Shown: in pieces, positions 8,869 through 17,278 of the stretch
How positions within the stretch are numbered: position 1 is the stretch's first letter
Layout of the letters: each line of letters opens with the position of its first letter
Origin: Catenovulum adriaticum
Lineage (GTDB): Bacteria > Pseudomonadota > Gammaproteobacteria > Enterobacterales > Alteromonadaceae
DNA length: 64,000 bases
Direction: 5' to 3'
NCBI RefSeq assembly: GCF_026725475.1
Contig: NZ_CP109965.1
Span: forward strand, 1,798,001 to 1,862,000
Notes under the pieces: generated by a model
The model's input: the letters and a program-made list of their open reading frames with translations, nothing else
What the model was told of the DNA's origin: nothing
The model's database searches: none
Position numbers and translations under genes: made by a program

Positions 8869-9834
8869 ATGTTCAACACTATTAATGATTCAGCGTTTAA
8901 TTTTGATCCCAGTTATGGTTTTAGCTTAACGCAATTACTTAATATTAGCGCCCCGAGCGAGCCTGAAAATTTCGTTTCATTTTGGAAAAAAAAGTACCAA
9001 TCAGCTTTAAGCATTCAGCCCCAACCTAGCCTTAAAGACACAGGCAAGACCATAAACAGGCATCGAATTTTCGATATTGAATATCAAACAACAGATAATT
9101 TAACAATCGGTGGCTGGTTAACGTTACCTGATTCAGGCCAAGTAGAGCGTGGTTTTATTGTCGGTCATGGTTATGGCGGGCGTGATGCACCAGATACTCA
9201 CCTACCGTTTAAAAACGCGGCTTGTCTATTTTTGTGCTGCCGCGGTATATCACGTAGTAAAAGCGCCCCTTTTTCATCTAACCCAGCGTTTCACGTGCTC
9301 CACGATATTGACAAACCAAAAGACTATATTTTAGCTGGCTGCGTTGAAGATACTTGGATCGCAACTAGTTGTTTACTTAGATTATTTCCGCAGTTAAGTG
9401 GACATTTAGGCTACTTAGGAATTAGCTTTTCAGGCGGCATAGGCGCGTTAGCGCTGGCATGGGAAAACCGAATTCAAAAAGCGCACTTTAATGTACCTAG
9501 TTTTGGCCACCATTGGCTCAGAATGAAACTAAAAACCACAGGTAGTGCAAATGCGGTACAAGAGTATGCGCTTAAACACCCCAACGTTTTAGATACTTTA
9601 GCCTATTACGATGCCGCCATAGCAGCCAAATACATTCAAATGCCAGTACATATTGCGGCCGCGTTATACGATCCTGTTGTCGCGCCGCCTAGCCAATTTT
9701 CAATTTACAATGCGCTTCCTGATAATAATAAAAGTTTGTTTATTTTAGACGCAGGCCATACAGAATATAGTGCACAACAAGTACAAGAAAAAACACTCTT
9801 AAATCAATTGGAACAATACTTTAGTCGTTTATAG
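8869..9834 (+). CDS. Acetylxylan esterase-like alpha/beta hydrolase
   Basis: This protein of 321 residues has an alpha/beta-hydrolase fold resembling the acetylxylan esterase/cephalosporin-C deacetylase (AXE1) group. It has a lid region with GHGYGGRDAPD and CRGISRSKSAP, a nucleophile elbow GISFSGG with Ser186, and a terminal catalytic His297 in DAGHTEYS. A late Asp in YDPVVAP is the likely acid. There is no signal peptide, so it would act on imported acetylated sugars or oligosaccharides in the cytoplasm. It is followed closely by another esterase gene and is probably co-transcribed with it. The exact substrate is unknown. Confidence 0.78.
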   Translation: MFNTINDSAFNFDPSYGFSLTQLLNISAPSEPENFVSFWKKKYQSALSIQPQPSLKDTGKTINRHRIFDIEYQTTDNLTIGGWLTLPDSGQVERGFIVGHGYGGRDAPDTHLPFKNAACLFLCCRGISRSKSAPFSSNPAFHVLHDIDKPKDYILAGCVEDTWIATSCLLRLFPQLSGHLGYLGISFSGGIGALALAWENRIQKAHFNVPSFGHHWLRMKLKTTGSANAVQEYALKHPNVLDTLAYYDAAIAAKYIQMPVHIAAALYDPVVAPPSQFSIYNALPDNNKSLFILDAGHTEYSAQQVQEKTLLNQLEQYFSRL

Positions 9835-9862
9835 AACCACTAAACATTAGATGGATGTTGGG

Positions 9863-10591
9863 ATGAAGCGTGAATACCACAAGCAATGGAGCTCAGAACT
9901 TGAGCGAAATATGGAAATGATAATACTGGGCCACTCAGGTCAAAAAGTGTTAGTGTTTCCAACTCGAGGCGGACGTTTTTATGAATATGAAGATTTACGA
10001 ATTCCCCAGCATCTTGCCACTAAAATAGAGCAAGGTCAGTTGCAATTATTCTGCGTCGACGGCGTTGATAGTGAATCCTTTTATTGCTTTTGGGCTCATC
10101 CGAGTGGTCGCATTCAGCGATATTTGCAATACGAAAACTATATTTTAAACGAAGCCATTCCATTTATTCATCGAAAAAATCCCCACCCTATTTTAGTCGC
10201 ACATGGCTGCAGTTTAGGCGCATTTCACGCTGCAAATATAGCGTTTAGACACCCACAACACTTTAAACGTTTAGTGGTATTTAGTGGACGCTTCGATTTA
10301 ACATTGAATGTAGAATATTTTAAAGATTTATTTGACGGTTTTTACAACGAAGCTGTCTATTTTAATACCCCGACTCATTTTTTACCCAATTTACAAAACG
10401 CATATTACTTAACGCATTTAAGGCAAATGGAAATTACACTTGTTATTGGTGAACAGGATCCTTTCTATCCAAACAACCGTCATTTATGCGATATTTTAAC
10501 TCACAAACAAATTGCGCATAAATTGTATGTGTGGAAAGAACGAGCTCACCGAGGTTATTATTGGCGTCGAATGGCGCCTTTGTACCTTTAA
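9863..10591 (+). CDS. Putative esterase, alpha/beta hydrolase (COG4947-like)
   Basis: This cytoplasmic alpha/beta-hydrolase of about 242 residues carries its nucleophile Ser117 in HGCSLGAFHA and ends with a His-containing KERAHRGYYWRRM segment. The opening (KREYHKQWSSELERNMEMIILGHSG followed by LVFPTRGGRFYEYED) fits the esterase-like family I know as COG4947. I chose the ATG at 9863 over the in-frame ATG at 9851 because family members usually begin at this point; neither has a strong ribosome-binding site. It follows the acetylxylan esterase-like gene by under 30 bp. Function beyond hydrolase is not established. Confidence 0.72.
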   Translation: MKREYHKQWSSELERNMEMIILGHSGQKVLVFPTRGGRFYEYEDLRIPQHLATKIEQGQLQLFCVDGVDSESFYCFWAHPSGRIQRYLQYENYILNEAIPFIHRKNPHPILVAHGCSLGAFHAANIAFRHPQHFKRLVVFSGRFDLTLNVEYFKDLFDGFYNEAVYFNTPTHFLPNLQNAYYLTHLRQMEITLVIGEQDPFYPNNRHLCDILTHKQIAHKLYVWKERAHRGYYWRRMAPLYL

Positions 10592-10774
10592 GTCAGTATA
10601 CCTGACGACTTAAACTTGAATATGCTTCCAACAAGCCCCAAGTTTATATTAGAGATCACAAAATTAATTTTATAGCTAGTGGTCAACCAGTACGCAAAAT
10701 GCAGCTATAAACTTAGTATTTTTTAGCAAAATCAACTATCCTAATTGAACAGTCTAATAACCAAAAGGCCTTTT

Positions 10775-11653
10775 ATGTCAGAACAAAGCACCAGCAAAAC
10801 AGGTATTTACACGGCGGTTGCTGCCGCTGTCATTGTCGGACTTGGCGCTATTTATTGGGTTGCATCCGACGATGAAGATGCAATAAAACCTGAAATGCCC
10901 GTTCAACCAGTTACGGTTGCGCCTGTCCCCGTGCCCAAAGTAGAGACGCCAGACGCACCAAATCCTGAATCTGAACGGCCAACACTAGAATCTCAAACCG
11001 ACTCATCAACAAAACCAGAGTCAAATCCGGTGGCCGAGCCACAAAAGCCTGCGCCACCACCGCTACCATCATTAAACGAAAGTGATAATTTAGTTAAAGA
11101 AGATTTGCAACAAGCTTATCAAAAACCACAAATTGAATCTTTGTTTGATAAACAAGATCTTATTCGAAAGTTTGTGGTTTTTGTTGATAATGCAGGCCAA
11201 GGTACGTTAACTCAGCAACACAGCCCAGTTAAACTACCTGAATCCGATTTTAAAGTTATCCCAGTTGATGATAATGAATACATACTCGATCCAGAATCAT
11301 ATAAACGTTACGACTCTTACGTGAATATGCTCACGTTATTAAATGCTCAAACTTTAATTGATTATTTTAAAAAATTTGAACCTCTCATTTCTCAGGCTTA
11401 TACCGAAATCGGCTATCAAGACAGAGATTTTGAGGAAAGTTTAATTGATGCTATTGATGTGGCTTTGGCAACGCCTTTAGTCGATAAAGAAATTCGCCTG
11501 GTTGCCCCTTCGGCCATGTATAAATTTGCAGATGAGGATTTAGAGGCCTTAAAACCGATTCAAAAATTATTAATTAGAATGGGACCAGAAAATCAGTTGA
11601 AAGTGCAAGCGGCATTAGAAAAAGTCAGAAAAGAGCTCATTAAACAACGCTAG
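10775..11653 (+). CDS. DUF3014 domain-containing membrane-anchored protein
   Basis: The protein has about 292 residues with one N-terminal membrane helix (near residues 10-30) and a Pro-rich periplasmic linker. A DUF3014-type domain begins at PPPLPSLNESDNLV. The function of the family is unknown. I chose the ATG at 10775 (MSEQSTSK) over the in-frame ATG at 10745 because AAAGG lies just upstream of it. It stands alone on the plus strand and is followed by a hairpin terminator. Its C-terminal part is helical and charged. Confidence 0.78.
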   Translation: MSEQSTSKTGIYTAVAAAVIVGLGAIYWVASDDEDAIKPEMPVQPVTVAPVPVPKVETPDAPNPESERPTLESQTDSSTKPESNPVAEPQKPAPPPLPSLNESDNLVKEDLQQAYQKPQIESLFDKQDLIRKFVVFVDNAGQGTLTQQHSPVKLPESDFKVIPVDDNEYILDPESYKRYDSYVNMLTLLNAQTLIDYFKKFEPLISQAYTEIGYQDRDFEESLIDAIDVALATPLVDKEIRLVAPSAMYKFADEDLEALKPIQKLLIRMGPENQLKVQAALEKVRKELIKQR

Positions 11654-11667
11654 TGTCATGTATCTTC

Positions 11668-11703
11668 AAGCAGTGAGTTGCTACCTCGCTACTCACTGCT
11701 TTT
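11668..11703 (+). terminator. Hairpin terminator after the DUF3014 gene
   Basis: AAGCAGTGAGT pairs exactly with ACTCACTGCTT over 11 bp around a 12-nt loop and is followed by a short T run. It separates the DUF3014 gene from the convergent exeB gene. Confidence 0.7.
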
Positions 11704-11756
11704 AGGTATCATTTATATACCACTAACACCTGCAAGCTGTTATTTTTTAAGCTAAC

Positions 11757-12686
11757 TTACCAAGTTGACAATGCAGGTAACGAAAATGTTTTTTGCTTAT
11801 ATTCTAAAATCACATCTTGAGGGGTTATTTTCCTCAGGCGTAAACCTTGAGCTATATTATCCCCTTCTTTAACAATATTCCCATTCACTTTAACCCAAGC
11901 TTTATTAGCTTCACTTGAAAAGATATGCGTTTGAAAGTTAAGACTTGGAATTTGACTTTGAAATGACTCATCTAATTCAGTTAATTTCACGATCTGAGAT
12001 GGAGATGGTGATTGTTGAGATATTTCACTATCACTTAGCGCCATGGTTTGCTCAACTGCGGCATTAAATTTAGCCAACAAATCTGCCGAAATTTCGTTTT
12101 CATCATCAATTGAATTAAGCTGTTTAAAATCTGTTTGAGATTGCTCTAACGCGACCGAGTTTTCAGTCTGTGCATTGTTTTTAGGATCACCCGTGCCGTT
12201 AATATCCTTTTCTTGAGAACTCTTGTTGGCTTGATTGGATGCAAGCTTGTCAAGTTCAGCACTTTGAACTTTAGGCTGATGATTTGTTTTAGCCTGCTCT
12301 TTTTTTATAACTGGCATAGTGAGTTCAGACAAAGTCATAAAAGCTTTAGTCTGACTTTCAGTTTGTTTTTCAGCATGCTCTAACGGCACTTGTTCAATTT
12401 CAGTTTGCTTGGCGTTATCATCAGCTAATTGAGTGATTAACGGTTTGCTTGGTTGGTTTTGCTTATTCGCTAAGTTTTCTGCTGGCTGTTGGCTTGATTG
12501 ATTTAAAAATGAAGCAAGATAAAAACCGGCAATAAAGGTGGCAATTAAGCCCAATACCATTAGCGCACCCGATTTGATGCTTTTATGCAAACGCTCTTGT
12601 GTCGAGTCTTCTGCAAATACGGGTCGATTCGCATCACCCGCTTCATTTTGTTTTTGTTTATTCAACGCATCCATTAAAAATGACAT
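11757..12686 (-). CDS. gspB: Type II secretion accessory protein GspB/ExeB
   Basis: This 309-residue protein has a cytoplasmic N-terminus (MSFLMDALNKQKQNE), one transmembrane helix at about residues 40-60 and a long low-complexity Gln/Ser/Lys periplasmic stretch. The C-terminal GspB domain includes AWVKVNGNIVKEGDNI and VILEYKQKTFSLP. With GspA/ExeA it helps insert or anchor the secretin of the type II secretion system in the peptidoglycan. Its ATG overlaps the exeA stop in a TAATG junction, with GAGGG upstream as ribosome-binding site. The other gsp genes are not in the window. Confidence 0.9.
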   Translation of the reverse strand: MSFLMDALNKQKQNEAGDANRPVFAEDSTQERLHKSIKSGALMVLGLIATFIAGFYLASFLNQSSQQPAENLANKQNQPSKPLITQLADDNAKQTEIEQVPLEHAEKQTESQTKAFMTLSELTMPVIKKEQAKTNHQPKVQSAELDKLASNQANKSSQEKDINGTGDPKNNAQTENSVALEQSQTDFKQLNSIDDENEISADLLAKFNAAVEQTMALSDSEISQQSPSPSQIVKLTELDESFQSQIPSLNFQTHIFSSEANKAWVKVNGNIVKEGDNIAQGLRLRKITPQDVILEYKQKTFSLPALSTW

Positions 12687-14317
12687 TATTTACCCTCATG
12701 TAATTTTGGCGCCGTGGCTGACGTTAATTGCTGTATTAAGATCAACGTTTGAGTATCAGCAAATGGGGTTAATGCTAATTTATGCTTATTTTGAAATTGA
12801 TTAAGTTTAGCTTGAAGTTGGGTGTCAAAACGTTCAACTTTTTTACGAGGTTTAGCCAATAGTACAGACAGCTGATTATCAAGCCACTGCAATTGTGTCA
12901 GTTTACTATTTGAATCAATTTTAAGAACGGTTTGCTCAAGTGATAAATTTGCAGGCGGATGCCATAACAAGAGTGCTTTGCCTCGCCAAGCTTGTTCCAG
13001 CCAATCAAGCTCTAGTGTCAGTGTCTCATTTGAAAAACGTACGATAAATTGGTCATTTAATACAGTTAAAACGCCATAAAAAACTTGCCCATCGCTTTGA
13101 TAAAATTCTAATAACGCGGGCGTATTTAAATTTGTAAGCTGATTGAAACTGCCGCTAAATTGATAACAAGCTAAATCATAATCAACAACATCAACACAAG
13201 GCGATTGCCAAGCTTGATTTTCAGGCAAATGCCAAAGCTGGGCTAAACGGGAAAAAGCTTGAACTAAATGTTCGTTTTCCGCGGTTAAAGATGTCAGCAC
13301 TGACTGTGCTGGCAAATTAATTTGCTTAGGCTTTGCATTTTCGGGTAACGTTATTTGAACTTCTTGCCCATCCTTTTTTGGTATAGCAACAGGTGAGCTA
13401 TGGTCTGCAAAAAGAAATAAATAAGCAGCACCTAAGGTGGCCATGACAAAAATACCGGCCAATATCAAGCCAGGTTTTTTATACTCGGTTAAACCCACTT
13501 TTTTAAATTCGTAGTCTAATGCTTCCGTAGCGGCCTGCTCAACCACTTTAACATCTACCCTGTCTTGTTGCTTAACATAAGCGCCCATCAAAGCCCGATC
13601 ACAAAGTAAATTAATGACCCTAGGGATGCCTTGACTAATTTGGTGAATGCGTTTTACCGCCGTTTTTGTAAATAAAGCTTGCTGACAACCTGCCACTTGT
13701 AATCTGTGATTTATATAGGACGATACCTGAGACTGGTTAAGTGGCAACAAATGATATCTAGCTGTAATGCGCTGAGCAAGCTGTCTTAGTTCTTGGCGCT
13801 TTAATAAAGCTTGCAATTCAGGTTGACCAATTAAAATAACTTGTAGCAATTTTTTAGTATTTGTTTCTAGGTTCGTTAGCAGCCTAAGCTGCTCCAAAAC
13901 TTGAGCTTTTAAATGTTGCGCTTCGTCGATAATCAATAGAGCGCTTTTACCCGATTGATGGTTATCCAGCAAATACGCTTTAATCGCGTCTGTTAAATCT
14001 TTAATACTACTTTGAGTTTTATTGTAGGGTATTTTAAATTCATCGCATATAGTTGCCAGTAATTCATGTTCAGTCAAAGTAGGGTTTAAAATAAAAGCCA
14101 CTTGGGTTTGCTCAGGAATTTGAGCCAATAAACAACGCGACACTGTCGTTTTACCGGTACCCACTTCTCCAGTTAATAACACAAAGCCGCCCGTTTCATG
14201 TAAACCAAAGCTTAAATGGGCGAGCGCTTCTTTATGACGCTCGCTCATATATAAATAATCTGGGTTGGGCGCGATAGAAAATGGAATGTCTTTTAAACCA
14301 AAAAAGCTTTGATACAT
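12686..14317 (-). CDS. gspA: Type II secretion ATPase GspA/ExeA
   Basis: This protein of about 543 residues combines an N-terminal AAA ATPase with a membrane helix and a periplasmic peptidoglycan-associated region. Walker A is GEVGTGKT at residues 50-57 and Walker B is LLIIDEAQ. A hydrophobic helix near residue 280 is followed by a Gln-rich periplasmic part. With GspB it supports assembly of the outer-membrane secretin. I start it at the ATG at 14317 (MYQSFFGLKDIPFSIAPNP), the usual family N-terminus; a longer reading frame to 14395 would run into the cca promoter region. Secretion of the polysaccharidases in this genome probably depends on this system. Confidence 0.92.
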   Translation of the reverse strand: MYQSFFGLKDIPFSIAPNPDYLYMSERHKEALAHLSFGLHETGGFVLLTGEVGTGKTTVSRCLLAQIPEQTQVAFILNPTLTEHELLATICDEFKIPYNKTQSSIKDLTDAIKAYLLDNHQSGKSALLIIDEAQHLKAQVLEQLRLLTNLETNTKKLLQVILIGQPELQALLKRQELRQLAQRITARYHLLPLNQSQVSSYINHRLQVAGCQQALFTKTAVKRIHQISQGIPRVINLLCDRALMGAYVKQQDRVDVKVVEQAATEALDYEFKKVGLTEYKKPGLILAGIFVMATLGAAYLFLFADHSSPVAIPKKDGQEVQITLPENAKPKQINLPAQSVLTSLTAENEHLVQAFSRLAQLWHLPENQAWQSPCVDVVDYDLACYQFSGSFNQLTNLNTPALLEFYQSDGQVFYGVLTVLNDQFIVRFSNETLTLELDWLEQAWRGKALLLWHPPANLSLEQTVLKIDSNSKLTQLQWLDNQLSVLLAKPRKKVERFDTQLQAKLNQFQNKHKLALTPFADTQTLILIQQLTSATAPKLHEGK

Positions 14318-14408
14318 AATATAATGATTAGGCTTGCTGAAAACAAAGTGGCACAATAGTAGGCCGGAACGAGACAAATTCCAAGAGGCAATCATAAGAG
14401 GCGTTAAT

Positions 14409-15632
14409 ATGAAGATTTATTTAGTTGGTGGCGCGGTACGAGATCAGCTATTAAATTTACCGGTAAAAGACCAAGATTGGGTGGTTGTAGGCAGCCATAC
14501 TAAAGCCATGTTAGAGATGGGGTACCAGCAAGTGGGACAAGATTTCCCTGTATTTTTGCACCCAAAAACAAAACAAGAATATGCGCTCGCCCGAACTGAA
14601 AAAAAGCAAGGTGATGGTTATTTAGGTTTTATTTGTCAAGCAGATGAAACCGTCAGTTTAGAAGAAGATTTACAACGCCGAGACTTAACCATTAATGCCA
14701 TTGCCCAAGATCAAAGTGGCCATTATGTTGATCCTTACCATGGCAAAGCCGATCTTGAAAAGCGCATTTTACGCCATGTTTCCCCCGCGTTTGTAGAAGA
14801 TCCACTTAGAGTATTAAGGGTCGCCAGATTTGCCGCTAGGTTTTATCATTTAGGCTTCACCATTGCCGATGAAACACTTGATTTAATGCAACAAATCGCG
14901 CAAAGCCAACAGCTAGATTATCTAACGCCAGAACGCATATGGCTAGAGACTGAAAAAGCGCTCTCAACCCAAAACCCACAAATCTATTTTGAAGTTTTAC
15001 GACAAGTTGGCGCGCTAAATTGTTTTTTACCTGAACTCGACCAATTGTGGGGGATACCAAACCCTAAAAAATGGCATCCTGAAATAGACTCAGGCGTACA
15101 TACTATGATGGCGCTTAAAACGGCATCAAGGCTCAGCGATGATTTAGCGATTCGATTTGCAGCGCTTAGTCACGACTTTGGCAAAGCAGCAACCCCACAA
15201 GCCAAGTGGCCGTCGCATCCGGGCCATGGTGACGCAGGTATCGCTATCATTGAGGCGGTTTGTAAACGATTAAAAGTACCAAATAACTGTAAAGATTTAG
15301 CCAAGATTGTGAGTGCTTTTCACAACAAAATTCATAAACTCGATGGATTATCAGCTGACGAGATTGTCACACTACTGGATAAAATAGATGCTTGGCGTAA
15401 ACCCGAGCGATTCAAAGCGTTTTTAATCTGCTGCCAAGCGGATTTTCAGGGCAGACTTAACTTTAACGATAAACCCTACCCGCAAAAATCGGCTATAGAA
15501 AATTATTATGCCATTTGCAAAAATATTACAGCTCAACCCTTTGTTGAATCTGGTATAAAAGGCGCTCAAATCAAACAAGCCATGTTTGATGCTCGAGTTG
15601 ATGCCGTTAAGAAAAGCCAGCAAAAAAATTGA
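14409..15632 (+). CDS. cca: tRNA nucleotidyltransferase (CCA-adding enzyme)
   Basis: The enzyme adds or repairs the 3'-CCA of tRNAs. At 407 residues it matches bacterial Cca of the E. coli type. Residues 1-10 read MKIYLVGGAV, with the nucleotidyltransferase metal site in DQDWVVVG. The middle contains RRDLTINAIA and DPLRVLRVARFAARF, and a C-terminal HD domain contains H255-D256 in SHDFGKA, giving phosphohydrolase capacity. The start at 14409 has AAGAGG about 9 bp upstream and is the normal family start; the in-frame ATG at 14334 is rejected. It is divergent from exeA and precedes the histidine leader. Confidence 0.96.
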   Translation: MKIYLVGGAVRDQLLNLPVKDQDWVVVGSHTKAMLEMGYQQVGQDFPVFLHPKTKQEYALARTEKKQGDGYLGFICQADETVSLEEDLQRRDLTINAIAQDQSGHYVDPYHGKADLEKRILRHVSPAFVEDPLRVLRVARFAARFYHLGFTIADETLDLMQQIAQSQQLDYLTPERIWLETEKALSTQNPQIYFEVLRQVGALNCFLPELDQLWGIPNPKKWHPEIDSGVHTMMALKTASRLSDDLAIRFAALSHDFGKAATPQAKWPSHPGHGDAGIAIIEAVCKRLKVPNNCKDLAKIVSAFHNKIHKLDGLSADEIVTLLDKIDAWRKPERFKAFLICCQADFQGRLNFNDKPYPQKSAIENYYAICKNITAQPFVESGIKGAQIKQAMFDARVDAVKKSQQKN

Positions 15633-15700
15633 TTTTAGCCGCTAATTAAGGTAGTTTATGAGCTGTTCTCTCAATTTTTTAATCAAAGCATTTAAATTAT

Positions 15701-15754
15701 ATGAATATACTGAAGGCATTACCGACACACCATCATCATTTAGTTTCTATATAA
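15701..15754 (+). CDS. hisL: Histidine operon leader peptide
   Basis: This short frame encodes 17 residues, MNILKALPTHHHHLVSI, with four consecutive His codons (CAC CAT CAT CAT, 15728-15739). It ends directly at the first of three competing hairpins that lead to a T-tracted terminator upstream of hisG. Stalling of the ribosome at the His codons when His-tRNA is scarce would free the antiterminator. The ribosome-binding site is weak. An in-frame stop at 15680 excludes a longer form. The His run and the hairpin order identify it; it is far shorter than a normal gene. Confidence 0.88.
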   Translation: MNILKALPTHHHHLVSI

Positions 15755-15845
15755 CCTTCAGATTATATGGAAGGTTAACTCGTTTAAGCCTTCCAGAGCG
15801 TAAAAATACATAAACCCTTGGAAGGAAACTTTCGAGGGTTTTTTT
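15753..15845 (+). promoter_or_regulatory. Histidine attenuator with alternative hairpins
   Basis: Four pairing segments are visible. Segment 1 is AACCTTC (15753-15759), segment 2 GGAAGGTT (15769-15776), segment 3 GCCTTCCA (15788-15795), and segment 4 lies in the terminator arm with TGGAAGG (15819-15825). Pairs 1:2 and 3:4 give the terminating state, and 2:3 gives the antiterminator. The terminator stem is AAACCCTTGGAAG paired with CTTTCGAGGGTTT around GAAA (15812-15841), followed by a run of T. This is the classic amino-acid attenuator layout controlling hisGDCBHAFI. Confidence 0.88.
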
Positions 15846-16077
15846 ATGGGCCAATAAATAACACAGCCCTACTCTGGTTAAAAAACGCTCGATAAAACAA
15901 GAAAATACAGCGAATCATGCAAAACCAAGTCAATAAAGCTGCATTTTCATACTTGATAGGTATAATTGCAGCCTAAACGCTTTATTGTTCGATGTGCTGA
16001 TAATTTAAGTTAACGCCATTATCAAAAAAGCGGCTTGCTAATTTACACAAACAGTTGAATAAAAAAGGTAGCAACAG

Positions 16078-17262
16078 ATGTCAATATACGACGCTGTTAT
16101 GGCCATTCCAAGAAGTGGCCGAACATTTGAAAATTTTATTGATACGCTTAGTACTAAAGCCACAGGCTTAGTTGAACCGTCTGAGCTAATCAAAGCCGTA
16201 AAAGCAGGCAAAAAACGAAAAGATCAAGATTATGCAGTGGCAAGCCAGTACTTATCAGAATTAAAAACCAGCCCAGTTGCAAATCATCTTGGATTATTTA
16301 TTGACAGAAAACGTGAAGAACGACCTTACCGAGTCGGTTTTTTAGGTGCTGATGTTAATATCCAAGGGCTAAATGTTCGAGTTGAAGGTGATGAACCACA
16401 TAATTGCTCGTCATTGGTTGGTTTAGGTGAAGCCGATATTGCCGTAGCAGGTTTAGATGAACTACTAGCCGTTACTCATAATTCGTTAAACGCCTCAGCC
16501 ACTAAATGGGGCATGTATAATTATAATTTAAAAAAAGAACATAAAGTGCGTGTTGCTGGCTCAGCGATGCTAACGCGATTTAACGATGTAATAGGTCGCC
16601 CGGTACAGGATATGGTTGGTTTTTTCTTAATTGCCAAACAAAAGCCAGATGGGGTAAACAGCAGCTATCCAAAAGACTATTTGCAACATTTAGAACATCA
16701 TAAAAATAAAGTTTTTGTAAAAGGTCGTTACGCAGAAAAAGTCCATAAAACCTATCCAAAACTCAATATTGAACCTGTGCACGATGTTGAAGATGCGGTG
16801 AACGATAGCCAAACCGGCGATGTAGGTTTAGAAATTGTTCAAACTGGCTCAACCCTTAGACGCAAAAATTTAGTTTTATTGGGCGCACCATTATTTTTAT
16901 CCGAAAGTTTATATGTAGTTGATTATTATAAATATAATAAGAAAAGCGATGAAGGCTTAATTCAACTATTAGACATGTTAGGTCCGGTTGGTTACTTTGA
17001 AGAGCAACGCCTCGTGCAATTTGCATTTTGGTATCACGCCCTGCAAGAAAACTTGGCCGACAACTGGATAAACAAACCCGAAATTACTGATATTTTTTGT
17101 AGCCAACAAGATGCCATTAGAGGGTTAAGGCCTTATAGCTTAAAAACGCGCTATTGGACACCTTCAGACAGCTATAAACGAGACGATGCTTTTCAATTTG
17201 TAGAAAGCTCATTAAATCAGTTGCAAGACATATACACCGACGTTATTAATGGTCGGCTTTAA
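16078..17262 (+). CDS. hisG: Divergent ATP phosphoribosyltransferase (HisG)
   Basis: This is the first gene of the his operon and should catalyse ATP + PRPP to phosphoribosyl-ATP. It has 394 residues; the usual long-form HisG has about 300. The N-terminal AIPRSGRTFENF matches the conserved SGR start of the family. A likely insertion of about 50 residues follows. GLGEADIAVAGLDELL corresponds to the family's V-D-x-G-I-x-G segment. The PRPP-binding signature is visible as GDVGLEIVQTGSTLRRKN. About 100 extra C-terminal residues do not resemble the usual regulatory domain. The start has AAGG 11 bp upstream. Operon position and the TGSTL loop make the assignment strong, but feedback regulation by histidine is uncertain. 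Confidence 0.85.
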   Translation: MSIYDAVMAIPRSGRTFENFIDTLSTKATGLVEPSELIKAVKAGKKRKDQDYAVASQYLSELKTSPVANHLGLFIDRKREERPYRVGFLGADVNIQGLNVRVEGDEPHNCSSLVGLGEADIAVAGLDELLAVTHNSLNASATKWGMYNYNLKKEHKVRVAGSAMLTRFNDVIGRPVQDMVGFFLIAKQKPDGVNSSYPKDYLQHLEHHKNKVFVKGRYAEKVHKTYPKLNIEPVHDVEDAVNDSQTGDVGLEIVQTGSTLRRKNLVLLGAPLFLSESLYVVDYYKYNKKSDEGLIQLLDMLGPVGYFEEQRLVQFAFWYHALQENLADNWINKPEITDIFCSQQDAIRGLRPYSLKTRYWTPSDSYKRDDAFQFVESSLNQLQDIYTDVINGRL

Positions 17263-17278
17263 GATTTAGAGGTAAATC

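Noticed and set aside
10587..10614. TTTAAGTC/GACTTAAA hairpin after the second esterase gene
   Set aside because: Eight-bp stem with a 12-nt loop and no T run; too weak to list as a terminator.
15658..15813. 51-codon frame across the his leader
   Set aside because: It has a better AAGG site than the His-rich peptide but no His codons and no family match; the attenuator logic fits the 15701 frame. Kept only as a possible influence on leader translation.
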